A DNA stretch of 64,000 nucleotides from Halichoerus grypus (Eukaryota; Chordata; Mammalia; Carnivora; Phocidae): positions 97,851,283 through 97,915,282 of the forward strand of contig NC_135723.1 in assembly GCF_964656455.1 (NCBI RefSeq). The letters are read 5' to 3'. Positions 24,503-35,962 of the stretch are shown here, piece by piece. Under the pieces are notes generated by a model. It saw only the letters and a list, made by a program, of their open reading frames with translations. It was not told where the DNA came from and did not search any database. The translations under genes and the position numbers were made by a program. Every line of letters starts with the position of its first letter. Within the stretch, counting starts at the first letter, position 1.

Positions 24503-25310
24503 AATCTGTCTATAGTTATGTTCTCTCTCCATTTCTGATATTGATAATTTTTTCTTGTTTTGGGAGATAACTGTCACCAGAGATTTTCCAATTTTACTTA
24601 TTTTATAGAGAATCTTATGACCCTCAAATCTTTTTTTATTCCCACTCTTATAATTTTCTTATATATTCCTTGAACTTATTTTGGTCTTTTCCCTAACTTC
24701 TGAAGTTGTGTGCTTAAGTCATTAGTTTTCACTCTTTTTTCCTTTTCTACTATAGATCATCTTAAAATTTTCCCTCCAAATAATACTTTAGCTTCATGTC
24801 ACAAGTTTTGATACCTAGTACGTTTTTATAACTAATTTGTTCTCAGTAGTTTTTAACTACCGTTACTTCCTTTTCTGACCACAATGGTCTTTGTTCCTGT
24901 GTAGCTCTGTTGTTTGAGGTTATCCAAGTTTACACAGCTAGGTGCTGGCAGAATTAAGAATAAAATTGTCTTTATTTCAGAGCTTATCTTTTTGTTTTGT
25001 TTACTATTTAGTGTAACTTAATTGCCCTGTCTTCTGAGAATGCAGTCTGTTGGATACCAATTTTTAGACATCTACCATGACTTGCTTCAAGGCCTAAAAT
25101 ATATTTTTTCCACATAGTTGTCAGTCCATCCTTTGAAAAGCATATGCAGGGTTTTCAAAGTTTATAGCCTTAAGTTTCTGAATTATTTTGTCTAAATTTT
25201 TCTATCTTTAGTAACTTGTCTAATAGTATTTATAAGTAAAAGATAGGTGCTTAAATCTCTTATTATGGTAGTCTTATTAATAAACTCTTATTAAATTTAT
25301 TAGGAATGGC
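24503..25310 (-). mobile_element. Old L1 ORF2 relic, reverse
   Basis: Phrases in order of the L1 ORF2 complement: AATTTTCCCTCCAAATAATACTTTAGC ... CACAAGTTTTGATA, TTTTCTGACCACAATGGTC and, near 25240, TAGGTGCTTAAATCTCTTATTATG. Heavily diverged, no ORF. It probably belongs with the L1 piece at 23.47 kb. Confidence 0.55.
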
Positions 25311-26800
25311 TATTCAAAAGAATATTTTCTATATGCAGTTATTTAAAATAGGAAATATAGAACATATTCCCTTTTACTCACTTCCTATTAAGGTGAGGAG
25401 AGTAGGAGAGCATGATGTGTGGCCTCTTCAGAGAAGATGCAGAATTTAGTTAAATCATTCAGAGAAAAAAAAAAAAAATGCAAACCAAACCTAGTATTAG
25501 TGAACCATTTCTTAGATACTTATAACAGAGTAGACATTCTCATGATCTTTAATATTGTTTGGCCAAGTTGAGAAACAGATTTGACTGACATCAGTTGTGG
25601 TCAGCCTCTCTGCACATGTCAGTGTGATTTCTACAAGGTACATCTTCTCATCTTGCCTTTTATAAGCATGTTACTTTTAATTGCTGGGAGTAAATCGGCT
25701 TCTCTGAAGAGAACTGTTATCCCAGTGAATAGGTATTTAAGCTGTGGATCTGTCTAAAATTCTGTCTTTAACTGTTTTTTTTGTTTGTTCATCTAAAATA
25801 AAGTTAATAAATGTATCAGGTGGTTACTGTACTCAGATCAGATAATACCATCTGATCAGCCACTTTCTGCTCCAATTAAAAATTTTCTTTAAATTATAGA
25901 CATTTTCATTAGACATGGCCATTACCTATAGAATACGACATTCAAAAAAAATAAAGGCACATAGGAGACAGTAAACAATTTTGGGGCAGTTTATGTGATC
26001 AGTGGCACCCTACACTGAATATCTCATTAATCTTCTTTTTTGGGTTACTGCTAAATAAAAATATTTTCACATCAAAATACTATTAAATTGATTATTCTCA
26101 TGAGAAAACACAAAAAGTAATAGTCTGCGTTATATTGCAAGTTTTATATCTGCATGATTTTACTTTAATTTTCTATATCTATATTAGTGCAAGAGGATAG
26201 TTTGCATGTGCTGAGAAAAAAGAATAGTTCAATTATTAGTGATGAGCATATTTTAAAGTGTACATTTTAAAATTGCATATCTCAGTTTGTAAAAAAAAAA
26301 AAACCTATTTCTCTAGCATAATATTGTAGTGGAGTCATTTAGGATACAGCTTTGCTCGAATGAAAAAGTAGCTTTAAGTGTATTGTGTGATCATAGCAAG
26401 ATAGTTCTTAATAGCACATTCCAGTAAAGAATTTGGATTTTATTTATTACAAAATAGGAATTTTCTGAAATTGCTGACTTGGAGGCTTTGAAATGAGAAT
26501 ATATTTTGTACTGTATAGGAATAATATTGAAAGCAGGAGGGCAAATTAGGAAACTACAATATCAGAAGTGTGAAACAATTAAGAGGGCCTAGCCCCTGGG
26601 ATGGACCTAAAAATGAAAAAGAAATGAAAATAGGTAAGGAACTGTAACTAGGATCTGATAAAAGCACAGGGGAAAGTAAAGTTAGTAGAGCCCAAGATTT
26701 TAGGAAAACTAGGATATTGGAAAATTAGGAGAATTCTAGACTGATGTCAGGAAGAAAGACCTTCCTCTGATGTGTGGTCCTTCTAGCTGGACTTAGATTG
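25311..26800. other. Unique AT-rich intronic sequence, no gene seen
   Basis: Only short A runs (25466-25478, 26290-26303); no exon or clear repeat. Confidence 0.5.
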
Positions 26801-28350
26801 ATATGAGACAGATTAAGAGGAGAAAATAAAATTTAATAGGTGTACCTATAGGGAATCCAGACTTGAAATTCCAGACACACTGAGGCAACATGAAGCTTAT
26901 GAGCTAAGGATAGAGGGTTAGAGTCTGAGCATGGAAAGGGGAATGTCTGTTAATAGCTTTCTTCCTAGTACAGGCTCCTTTCCAATGTAATTGCAGGCAG
27001 TTGGCAGAGAGGAGGAGAGCTTTTCCTGCATCTGCTGGGTTTTGATTACTTTGAATTCAAAATAATCTTTATGCCAAAGTGACCCATCTTGGGGCAGCCT
27101 GCCCTTGGCCTATATAGTTCCCTCCTCTGAAACTTTCCTCAAGTGTTTCATATAATTAGTTGAGCTGATAAATTGTTCTGTCTCATTGAACCAGTCTTAG
27201 TTCTGACAATAGGTCAGTTCAGTTAAAATTATTTTAGGAGGTGATGATGCAGATGTGTTTTCAAAGTTAGGCCTGTGGTTCAAGAAATCAGGTATTAAAC
27301 AAGAGGTGTTTCTTTGGAAACAAAGGAAAAACAATGGTTAATGATTAGATCAAAATATAAATAAATTTCTGAGTTCTGAGGATAGCCAGTGGAGATTTTT
27401 AGAGGTCAAGCTCGAAGCACCTTTAGGTAGAGGGAGAACGGGCAGTGGCAGTCTGACAGATTTTTTCCTGGTTTGTAGTTCAAATGTCTCTGGAGATCTT
27501 TGAATGGCCCACTGAGCAATAGGCATGACAATTGTCTATACATGAGCTTTTTTGATTTCTCTTAAGGTAACATCAAGTTGTTCACATTTAGCTTTCAGGG
27601 CTTCAGGAAAAAGGGCAGTTTCAGTTCTAAAATGCAGCATTTTCCAACTCAGCAAGGTGGAAGGAAAAAAAATAAAACAAAAAACCAAGATGGTAGTTTG
27701 GAGAGTTGCTGAAACGCACTAGAAGAAATCAAGATCTAGTCTAGTTTATAATAAACAGTATTAGAATCTAATATTTACTCAAGTATATTATTGAAACTTT
27801 TTTTTTCTCTGTAATCATCTCTATTTTTACCAAAGATAGCCAAATTATCATTTATTGCAAAATAAGTTTTAACAACCTGGCCTAATTATTTACATAAGCA
27901 CAGCAAGAACAGTGATTGGCCGTATATGTTCTTTTCATTGTGCTCTGCTGGGACTTTTTATAAGGAATTTCTAGATTTGCCTATAGTACCTGTAGATTTG
28001 GATGAATTCCTCTCTTCCCAAAATATCCTGAGGTTCTTGCACCTGCCAGGAGGTGACCTTCTTTACTCACCTGTTAAGGCTACTGGAAATGGTAAACAAG
28101 GCATCAGACCAACATCTCCCAGGGGCTCTATTGGCTGCATATAGTCGACCTTAGTTCCTTGAAGCTGTTTGGTCATTTTTCAGTCTGTGCATGTCTCAAA
28201 TAGGACATTCCAGTCACAGCCTTGCTAATAACATAACCAGTGTTTTCAGTTGTATTCCTGTTACAAGGAGAACAGATTCTTACTGAACTTAGGCAAATAA
28301 ATATATTGCCATAAAAATACAAGAATACTCACTGAAATTTTTTTTAATTT
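26801..28350 (-). other. Possible degraded retroviral (LTR/internal) sequence
   Basis: GC-richer islands (CCCATCTTGGGGCAGCCTGCCC at about 27088; 27930-28180) interrupt the AT-rich background. The minus strand near 28150 reads like a degraded retroviral internal region (AAGGAACTAAGGTCGACTAT ... CAATAGAGCCCCTGGGAG). No protein motif was recognised, so this is a weak call. The 72-codon + strand ORF at 27926-28144 has no recognised domain. Confidence 0.3.
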
Positions 28351-28487
28351 GGGAGATTTCAGGTAAGAAAAGATACATGTTTCAGTCCTGCTTCTAATGG
28401 CATAATTTATCAAATTGCTGTTGGTCTGTTAGCTCAAGAGATTTCCTGAGATTTGGAAAAACAAAAAAACATTTTAAGAAGTCAGCT

Positions 28488-28631
28488 GCTCAGGTCATGA
28501 CCTCAGGGTCCTGGGATCGAGCCCCATGTGGCTCCCTGCTCAGTGGGGAGTCTGCTTCTCCCTCTCCCTCTGACTCTCCTCCCTGCTTGTGCACTCTCTC
28601 TCTTTCTCAAATAAATAAAGTTTAAAAAAAA
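28488..28631 (+). mobile_element. CAN-SINE (SINEC), 5'-truncated
   Basis: Starts inside the head at CTCAGGTCATGACCTCAGGG and keeps the CT-rich body and the AAATAAATAAAG..A tail. The A box is missing. Confidence 0.9.
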
Positions 28632-28787
28632 TTGAAAGTCATTTATGTTTTAAATAAAAAGTCCTAAAAATATAATTATCTTCCTCAGTTCATTCAGTCC
28701 CATGTTAATTGATTTTTGTTTTGCTTGATCCACTTTTTCCACTAGTTTTGGAAATTCTTACCTAATTCAGTTTTATAATCTTAAGGT

Positions 28788-29201
28788 TGTTTTTTTTTTC
28801 TTTTTCAAGTTTTTATTTAAATTCCAGTTAGTTAACATACAGCATAATATTAGTTTTAGGTGTACAGTATAGTGATTCAGAACTTCATACATCCCCCCCT
28901 GTGCTCATCACAACAAGTGCACTCCTTAATCCCCATCACCAATTAACCCATCCCCCAACCCACCCCTCTTCTGATAACCATCAGTTTGTTGTCTATAGTT
29001 AAGAATCTGTTTCTTGGTTTGCTTTTCTCTTTTTTTCCCTTTATTCGTATGTTTTGTTTCTTAAATTCCACATATGAATGAAATCATATGGTATTTGTCT
29101 TTCTCTGATTTATTTCACTTATAATACTCTCCAGCTCCATCCATGTCATTGCAAATGGCAAGACTTCGGTCTTTATATGGCTGAATAATATTCCATTGTG
29201 C

Positions 29202-29241
<40 letters not shown>

Positions 29242-29703
29242 CACATCTTCTTTATCCATTCATCAGTTGATGGACAGATGGGCTGTTTCCGTAATTTGGC
29301 TATTGTAGGTAATGCTGCTATAAACATCAAGGTCCATGTATCCCTTTGAATTAGTATTTTTGTATTCTTTGGGTAAACATCTAGCAGTGTGAATGTTGGA
29401 TCATAGGGTAGTTCTATTTTTAACTTTCTGAGGACCATGCTGTTTTCCACAGTGGCTATACCAGTTTGCATTCCCATCAACCCTGTAAAAGTGTTCCTTT
29501 TTCTCCACATCCTCACCAACACTTGTTGTTTCTTGTGTTGTTGATTGTAGCCATTGTAACAGGTGTGAAGTGATATTTCCTTGTGGTTTTGACTTGCATT
29601 TCCCTGATAAGTGATGTCGAGCGTCTTTTCATGTGTCTGTTACCCATCCAGATGTCTTCTTTAGAAAATATCTACTCATGTCTTCTGCCCATTTTTAATC
29701 AGT
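28788..29703 (-). mobile_element. L1 3' end (carnivore type), 5'-truncated, reverse
   Basis: Begins with poly-T and the complement of the L1 3' UTR (AATTCCAGTTAGTTAACATACAG). The minus strand at 29522-29115 still translates into the ORF2 C-terminus (KIELPYDPT, PKNTKILIQRD, STDEWIKK). A (TA)n(CA)n microsatellite at 29202-29241 lies within the coding part. Upstream ORF2 is missing, as in most L1 copies. No clear target duplication was seen. Confidence 0.95.
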
Positions 29704-30432
29704 TATGAGAAACCTGTACTGAAATGTTCTTTCTATGAGTCTTCATTGATGAAGAAACACATTTGCAGTAGCATCAACATAAAACAGTAACTGCAGACAA
29801 GACTTAAAAATGGCTGTGGTTAAAGATTTGACTAGGGTTCATTACGATGCACTTGGCAAGGAAATTTGGCCATTTCTGTGACCTATCACACCTCAAAACA
29901 ATAACATACCAGGATATCAGATTTCTAGGGGGTTTTATACAATTTTAGAACACTTATTTTAATTATTATCTACACACAGTCTAACGATGTTTAGAGTTAT
30001 TTATTTGATAATGCTTCCCATTTCATTTAACATACCAAATAAGTCTCACAAAATCTGAAATGTTCCAGAAGCTCTCTGGAACATCTCAGGTAGAATGTGG
30101 TCAAAGATATCATTTTAGAATTTGATTTTGGGAAGTAGGTAAAAAAATATCAAAAGGTTAGAACATTTGATTAAGTAATAAGATCATAGATCATGTTAAA
30201 AAATACTTAATTATCTGTTTAAAATGACAATAAAATATTACAAAGGCAAATACAGAATTTTATATAGCTGTGAATAAAATTTAGCTTTTTTTAAAAAAAA
30301 GTTAAGACTCAGGTTTTTTTTTTTGTTTTGTTTTGTCCTTTTAAAGTAACCAAAAGACGTGATAAACATAGGAAAACTATTTTGGCAGAACAGAATCCTT
30401 GCTTTCTAGTCAGATAACTTTAAAGATAAAAA
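29704..30432. other. Unique AT-rich intronic sequence, no gene seen
   Basis: No exon, RNA gene or clear mobile element; T-rich runs at 30313-30336. Confidence 0.5.
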
Positions 30433-30440
30433 CATTTACA

Positions 30441-30650
30441 GGGGCGCCTGGGTGGCTCAGTCGTTAAGCGTCTACCTTCGGCTCAGGTCATGATCCCAGC
30501 GTCCTGGGATCGAGCCCCACATCGGGCTCTCTGCTCCGCGGGAAGCCTGCTTCTCCTTCTCCCACTCCCCCTGCTTGTGTTCCCTCTCTCGCTGTGTCTC
30601 TCTCTGTCAAATAAATAAATAAAATCTTTAAAAAAAAAAAAAAAAAAAAA
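30441..30650 (+). mobile_element. CAN-SINE (SINEC), young type
   Basis: Near-consensus GGGGCGCCTGGGTGGCTCAG element of the same subtype as the copy at 20.87 kb, with an uninterrupted A tail of about 21 bases. Flanked by a short duplication (ATTTACA-like at 30434-30440 and after 30649). Confidence 0.97.
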
Positions 30651-30922
30651 TTTACAATTTCTTAATTGTAATATTAAGAGCAAACCAGTAGTTCAAGAAA
30701 ACTTTGTTGTTTTAACAAGGAGAAAACAAAAGTTTTAATTTTGCACCAGTGTATTCTTGATAGTGAAACTCATTAACTTAAATTTATTCTAATCTTAACC
30801 AGTATTGACAACACACAAAATTCCCTTCTAAAGATTCCTTCTCCATAAACCTTTTACAACTTTCCTGTTTACATTAGAGTTTGTCCTAAGTTTTCCTTCT
30901 TTAAATAACCAGTCTCACTTTA

Positions 30923-31531
30923 GTGACATAGGCACGCCAGGTCTAAGGACCCAGAGGGGTTCCATAGGACCAGCAAGAGGGTACTTGGCTTCATGCAGAA
31001 TACAAATCCAGTGTGAGCCAGGAGGAAGTGAAAACAGGGTTTATTGAATAGTGTAAAGGATAGAGTATAGCAGACAGTGTCTGGGAGACTTGGAAGGAGG
31101 AGTGGGGGCAGTCTAGTCTCTCTGTCACTTGGGGTTTGGGGTGTATATTGGAAAGGGGTCCAAGGTCCGTGTTCCTTGAGGAATTCAGGGTAGGGTCTGA
31201 TCAAAGGCCAGTGTCAGGTGAGTAATAGGTGTTATTTCATAAATCATTGAAGATATGCCAGCATTGGCCGAAGTTTGTTTGAAGCTAACATTCTGGAACA
31301 TGTTTGGGATCCCGTTCTTAATCATCATGTGTTTGGGGGTGGGGCCTAGGATGAAATTCTGAGAAATGATTAACTTTCTTGCTTTCCACTTGGAATGGGA
31401 ACATAGCTTCTTTGATTTATTCAGATGTAAGATGAAATATAGAACATGAGTAAAAGGAACCTAACAGAAAAAAAGCAGAGATTGAGCCTTTCTAAAAATG
31501 GAGTTTCATTCAGTTTCCTTATCTCATCTCA
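30923..31531 (-). mobile_element. 3' LTR of a gammaretrovirus-like endogenous retrovirus
   Basis: About 600 bp related over its whole length to the solo LTR at 6708-7301. On the minus strand it runs TGAGA...TGTCA; the poly(A) signal AATAAA is at 31045-31040 and a TATA-like AATATACA is near 31150. A purine-rich stretch (AAGAATAAGGAAGGTAAAAA on the minus strand, just above 31531) is the likely polypurine tract. Env and pol remnants follow at higher coordinates, so this is the 3' LTR of a minus-strand provirus. Confidence 0.88.
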
Positions 31532-31698
31532 CTCTGTGATTTTTACCTTCCTTATTCTTAAGGGGTGTTAAAGGGTGAAGGTCTCCTCTTCTGTAGCTTC
31601 TTCAAGCTGAAAGGGCTTGTAGACCCTGTCTATTGGGAGGCATAAAAATCTTGAACTATCTGATTAGGTGAAGGGCTCCTCATCTTAGGTTGTCTGAC

Positions 31699-32133
31699 TC
31701 AGAGGCGCCTTTGAGGTCTCATCGTAAGGATAGGATGCTTCCTAGAGAGCATCTGTTCAGATAATTTGTCCCACATGTTTATACAAAACATGTAGCAATG
31801 ATAGTCCCCACAGTAAAGAAGACCGAGCATAATTACCTTTAGTATTAGTAAAAGAAGTTTTCTCCACCAAGACCATCCATTTCCACTAAACCAGGAAGAA
31901 ATCCAGTCATTGAGGGAACTAGAGGAGGCAGACATTGCCTTAATTTGGATATGCAGGTCTGCTAAAATTTGGGGTACATTAGCAGAGTTATCTGGGATAT
32001 ATACACAATATTCAGTCTCAATAATAGCACAAGTTCCTCCTTGAGCTGCTACTATATACAAAGCCATCCTATTTTGTAATACAGCCTTTCTCATTGATTC
32101 AGCTTCAAAGTTTAACAAGGAAAGCCCATGCAT
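31699..32133 (-). pseudogene. Endogenous retroviral env, transmembrane-subunit remnant
   Basis: A 144-codon open stretch on the minus strand encodes the second half of a gammaretrovirus-type envelope TM subunit. Visible parts in order are the LQNRMAL/AAQGG immunosuppressive-like segment (about residues 20-35), the cysteine motif, an ectodomain with a heptad-like region, a WW pair and a hydrophobic membrane segment (about 88-112), and a short basic tail. The usual CX6CC motif reads CAIIETEYC, so the first Cys of the final pair is Tyr. Sequence upstream that should join it to the surface subunit is interrupted. It is an old, non-functional copy; retention of the TM frame may be chance. Confidence 0.85.
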
Positions 32134-32909
32134 AGTATCATTAGGGCTTATGTGGTATAGTTTATTAGGGCCTCCATATGCCAGGTCATGTCTTCTATTC
32201 CCAGTTAGGGCAAAAAAAAAGAAAATGGCTAACTGGTGATCATACTAATGAAAGGCTGATTGTGTCCAGCAGTAAAGTGGGGATAATTTGCTGGCATAGG
32301 TATTTCTTTACACCATCTCCCTTGTATCCAGGGAAAGCCTAGGGTTCAGCACCCTATCGATCCAGGGGGTGGCCGTGGCTACAAATTGGTGGCACATAGC
32401 CAGTGAATTCCATTGGGTGCTAGCCATCTGATGCCAGGTCATGTCACCCAATCAGTAGCAAACCAGTCGGTTGATCGTAGAACAATAGTATGCACACAAG
32501 CTTCTGGGGAGAGCCACCCTAATTTGCGGGTGGCATTAAGCCATACATCATTGGTATGATTTCTTTGTTCCCAGCACAGGAGGGCCTATTGGTTTAATTG
32601 GCTTATAGTAGGAGTAAGCCACATAAATTCATCCCATATTTGAAAATAACCATTATCAATATATCTCTTATTATTGGGTTTAACTGTTATCCACATAGCT
32701 TTCTTTTCTTCAGTTTTGGAGTTGGAATATTCAGTCATGATTTCAATGGTCTGAGGGTAGGAAAAAGGTCTTTCATGACCTGGAGAATTCCATGTAGTAC
32801 TTACCATCGGCCAACAAAAAACATTTTTGTTAGTAATAGAGATGTCCCTATACATGCTAGTATTTGGTTGGTATATCATATCTTTTATATATTGGTGTAA
32901 ATAATGCAA
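32134..32909 (-). pseudogene. Endogenous retroviral env, surface-subunit remnant (broken)
   Basis: Minus-strand sequence between the pol end and the TM remnant. A 107-codon open stretch at 32909-32586 has env-like traits: W-rich (FCWPM, MWITV, IWDEFMWL) with two N-x-S/T sites. Below 32586 the coding continues in pieces with stops and frame changes. This position is where the SU part of env belongs. The family assignment rests on the neighbouring pol and TM, not on the SU sequence. Confidence 0.65.
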
Positions 32910-33118
32910 ATCTGTATCCTGTAATGGAGAAGCCCACCAAGGGAGACCTGAAGTGCTGGATAAAGGGAGTAGGCCACAAATCCAGCAAGGACTTTTTTGT
33001 AAACTATCTGCATAATGTTGAACCTACTGCAAACGGTAGGTGGGGACGTTTGCTTTTGCTAGAGATGTATAAGGAGAAAACCCAGAAAAATAAATGACTT
33101 TAAAAGCTTCATTGAGCT

Positions 33119-33409
33119 TTATTTATTGGTCCTTTGGAGCAGCAACTTTAGATCTTTCACAGGTTCACAGGTGTAGGCAGGTGTTTCTTCTATGGGAACC
33201 TGTGGGGACTCCCCAGAAACAAGTTTAATTCTTGATAAGTGTACCTGACTTGGTATTCCCCTTAGTTTTACAGCTGTAGGAGTACTAAGTAAAATTTGAT
33301 AGGGTCCTTCCCATTTGGGTCTAAGTTGTTCTTTTGGAGACCCCCCAGTTCCATGTTTTAGTAATACCATACTCCCTGGCTCTGCTCTCTCGGACCAGCT
33401 GTCATTCAT
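33119..33409 (-). pseudogene. Endogenous retroviral pol, integrase C-terminal remnant
   Basis: The minus strand translates to about 95 residues of the C-terminal SH3-like part of a gammaretroviral integrase: SMVLLKHGTGGSPKEQL, PKWEGPYQILLSTPTAVKL and HLSRIKLV are diagnostic. Catalytic core and zinc-binding domains are absent, so it is the end of pol left by truncation or deletion. It lies directly upstream, in viral orientation, of the env remnants. Confidence 0.92.
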
Positions 33410-33736
33410 TGGAGACAGAAGTATCTTATTCCATATTCCCGAATGGCCTGTTGTATTAGGACAATATTACTTTCTTCAGCAAAAACGTATTCCCATTCCT
33501 CATATGATTTTTCCTCAAAACACATTATCTTACTTTGCGTGTGTACAGTTGTTTCCTTTATTTCTGATAATTACATTTATTAGAATTTTTAACTCTTAGA
33601 AACCTTAGTTTCTAGTGAAAACTAAGCAGTTGTGAGCAGTATATCATACCAGTACCTTTTTAGATTAGCAAATTTATGAATACATTTTATGATTCTAGAA
33701 ACACGTTTTTCATAGTACCAATTTTTTAAAATAAAG
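33410..33736. other. Edge of the provirus and intronic sequence
   Basis: The minus strand just above 33410 stays partly open and may be a bit more pol, but no recognisable core integrase motif follows. From about 33560 the sequence is AT-rich intron. No 5' LTR of this family is seen downstream. Confidence 0.4.
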
Positions 33737-33744
33737 CACAAACC

Positions 33745-33865
33745 TGGGGCGCCTGGCTGGCTCAGTTGGTAGAGCAAGTGACTCTTGATCTCAGGGTTGT
33801 GAGTTCGAGCCTCACATTGGGTGTAGAGATTACTTAAAAATAAAATCTTAAAAAAATAATAAATC
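33745..33865 (+). mobile_element. Short tRNA-like SINE (old CAN-SINE type), outermost of a nested trio
   Basis: GGGGCGCCTGGCTGGCTCAG head, GGTTGTGAGTTCGAGCC B-box region, GTAGAGATTACTTAAAAATAAAATCTT. Same type as the copy at 4537. The 8-bp duplication CACAAACC at 33737-33744 recurs only after the third SINE (34284-34291), so this was the first insertion. Confidence 0.93.
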
Positions 33866-34065
33866 GGGGCATGTGGGTGGCTCAGTTAGTTAAGCGTCTG
33901 CCTTTGGCTCAGGTCATGATCCTGGGGTCCTGGGATTGAGCCCCACATCAGGCTCCCTGCTTGGTGGGGAGCCTGCTTCTCCCTCTCCCTCTACCTGCTG
34001 CTTCCCCTGCTTGCGCTCTCTCTCTCTGTCAGATAAATAAATAAAATATTAAAAAAATAATAAAT
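33866..34065 (+). mobile_element. CAN-SINE (SINEC), second of a nested trio
   Basis: GGGGCATGTGGGTGGCTCAG head, complete body and AAATAAATAAAATATT tail. It is bounded on each side by the A-rich motif AATAATAAATC, best read as the target duplication made by insertion into the tail of the first SINE. Confidence 0.95.
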
Positions 34066-34283
34066 CGGGTGCCTGGGTGGCTCAGTTGGTTAAGCGACTG
34101 CCTTCGGCTCAGGTCATGATCCTGGAGTCCCGGGATTGAGTCCCGCATCGGGCTCCCTGCTCGGCAGGGAGTCTGCTTATCCCTCTGACCCTCCTCCCTC
34201 TCATGCTCTCTGTCTCTCATTCTCTCTCTCTCAAATAAATGAATAAAATCTTTAAAAAAAAAAAAAAAATAATAATAATAAAT
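34066..34283 (+). mobile_element. CAN-SINE (SINEC), third of a nested trio
   Basis: GGGTGCCTGGGTGGCTCAG head, full body and long A tail ending AATAATAATAATAAATC, which repeats the tail motif of the two SINEs before it. It marks a third insertion at the same A-rich site. Confidence 0.95.
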
Positions 34284-34291
34284 CACAAACC

Positions 34292-35258
34292 AGGTTTACA
34301 GACCCATACTTATCTTTAGTTTCTCTGCAATAAGACAAAAGTAGATAAACCTGTGCTTAGTACTTAATGTTTATCTTATTTGGAAATGATATTTAACAAA
34401 TTTATTAGCTCATCATCTAACTAAACAAAACTCCAAAATTTCAGATTACCAAACATTTTGCAAGCCACCCAGAAATTTCCCTATAAATCTTTTATTTATA
34501 ACTATTTAATTTACTTTTTCTTGACAATCATGTCTAGATGACCCACAAAACTTAATGCATTAGACAAAGTCAACCATTCTAATTTTTAATTTTTTTTTTT
34601 TGGACAAACTTTGACAACAGAGACAACCCATTGGACCTTCATTGAACACCGGTAAAATAAAAGTCTTACATTAATGCATAACTGTAAAGACGGTTTTATT
34701 TTAATTAAACCAGCAACCTTAAATTACCTTTAGTACCAACTATTTTCCCAGATCATGTGAACTTGAAAAAACTTTTGGGTTAGTTTCTATCTTTCAGAGT
34801 TTTGGAATGCCCAGTTCCTATAAGCGCTTGCTTTAAACCAACTAGAGTGCTTTTACAAATCAATTTTAGCAATACCATCTGGAGGTAGGAAAGTATCTCA
34901 CCTTCATAACATGCATGGTTACACATACACAGACAAGATGCAAACAATCTTCTAGCTTTTGTTCTGTTTATGGAAATGATATTACTGGCCTAGTTCCCAA
35001 ATACCTCCCTAGAGAGAGAGAGAGAGAGAGAGTGTGTGTGTGTGTGTGTGTGTTGTGAAAAACTTCCCCCTAAAGTTCTCCCCAATTCTATTTCAAAACT
35101 GTTCTTAGGTCCTAAAGAAGAGGAGGGTAGAAATTTACATGACAAAGGCAGAGAGAAGGCATCCAAGTTTTCTTCATGATGAAGATTTGGCGCATATCTG
35201 TTATGAAAGGTGTTAGAGTCCAGGCACAGAAGTCATTCTAGCAGTTTGTACTTTTTTT
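34292..35258. other. Intronic or degraded retroviral sequence with a compound microsatellite
   Basis: AT-rich sequence without ORFs. It lies between two retroviral remnants and might be non-coding proviral sequence, but nothing diagnostic was seen. The microsatellite (AG)n(TG)n is at 35011-35053. Confidence 0.4.
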
Positions 35259-35272
35259 AAAAAGTCTTTTCC

Positions 35273-35443
35273 TGGGGCGCCTGGGTGGCTCGGTTGGGCA
35301 TCTGCCTTTGGCTCCCTCGTGATCTGGGGTCCTGTGATCAAGCCCCACGTGGGGCTCCCTGCTCAGTGGGGGGCCTGCTTCTCCCTCTGTCTCCTGGCTC
35401 TCACTCTCTATCTCAGATAAATAAATAAAATCTTTAAAAAAGG
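35273..35443 (+). mobile_element. CAN-SINE (SINEC), partly deleted
   Basis: GGGGCGCCTGGGTGGCTCGG head lacking part of the tRNA-like region, then body and AAATAAATAAAATCTTT. Target duplication AAAAAGTCTTTTCC with one mismatch at 35259-35272 and 35444-35457. Confidence 0.95.
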
Positions 35444-35962
35444 AAAAAGTTTTTTCCCCTTTTATTTCTTCAGTTTCAGGCAATTGTGGGCTGTGTTTAC
35501 ATTTTAAAGACATAAGATGTATCATTTCAAGGTACAGAAAAGAATGCCAAAAAAATTTTCCCCCAGAGTTTCAGGGTAACTGCGATTTAAAAATCACCTT
35601 TCTTTCTCCTAAGTACAGTACAGTTTTGTTCCAGTAGCTTGATCTTTTCCAATATACAGAAACACTGTAAGAGGAATAGGCAGGGTTTGGGGATTGATAA
35701 AGATAGGCAGGCTTTGACTGGCTTTAGGGTTGCATTTCTGGTTTTGTAAAGATTTGTAAAACAGAGTTGTTTTTAATTCTCAGAAGAACAAGATTACAGC
35801 CTGAATATCAGGTGTTTGGCCTGCCTTTTTAATTAAATATGCTTCTTTATATTGGGGAGATTTTTGACTAAAGTGGAATTAAAATATTTTTATCTTTGTA
35901 AAACCTGTATAAAGCATTTTAACAAAAACCTTCTTTTGGGTACATAATTCAACCTTGGTTTC

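Noticed and set aside
31699..32133. Env TM segment as a possible captured syncytin-like gene
   Set aside because: The surface subunit is broken by stops, the key cysteine pair is lost and no promoter LTR exists upstream. It is better described as a relic.
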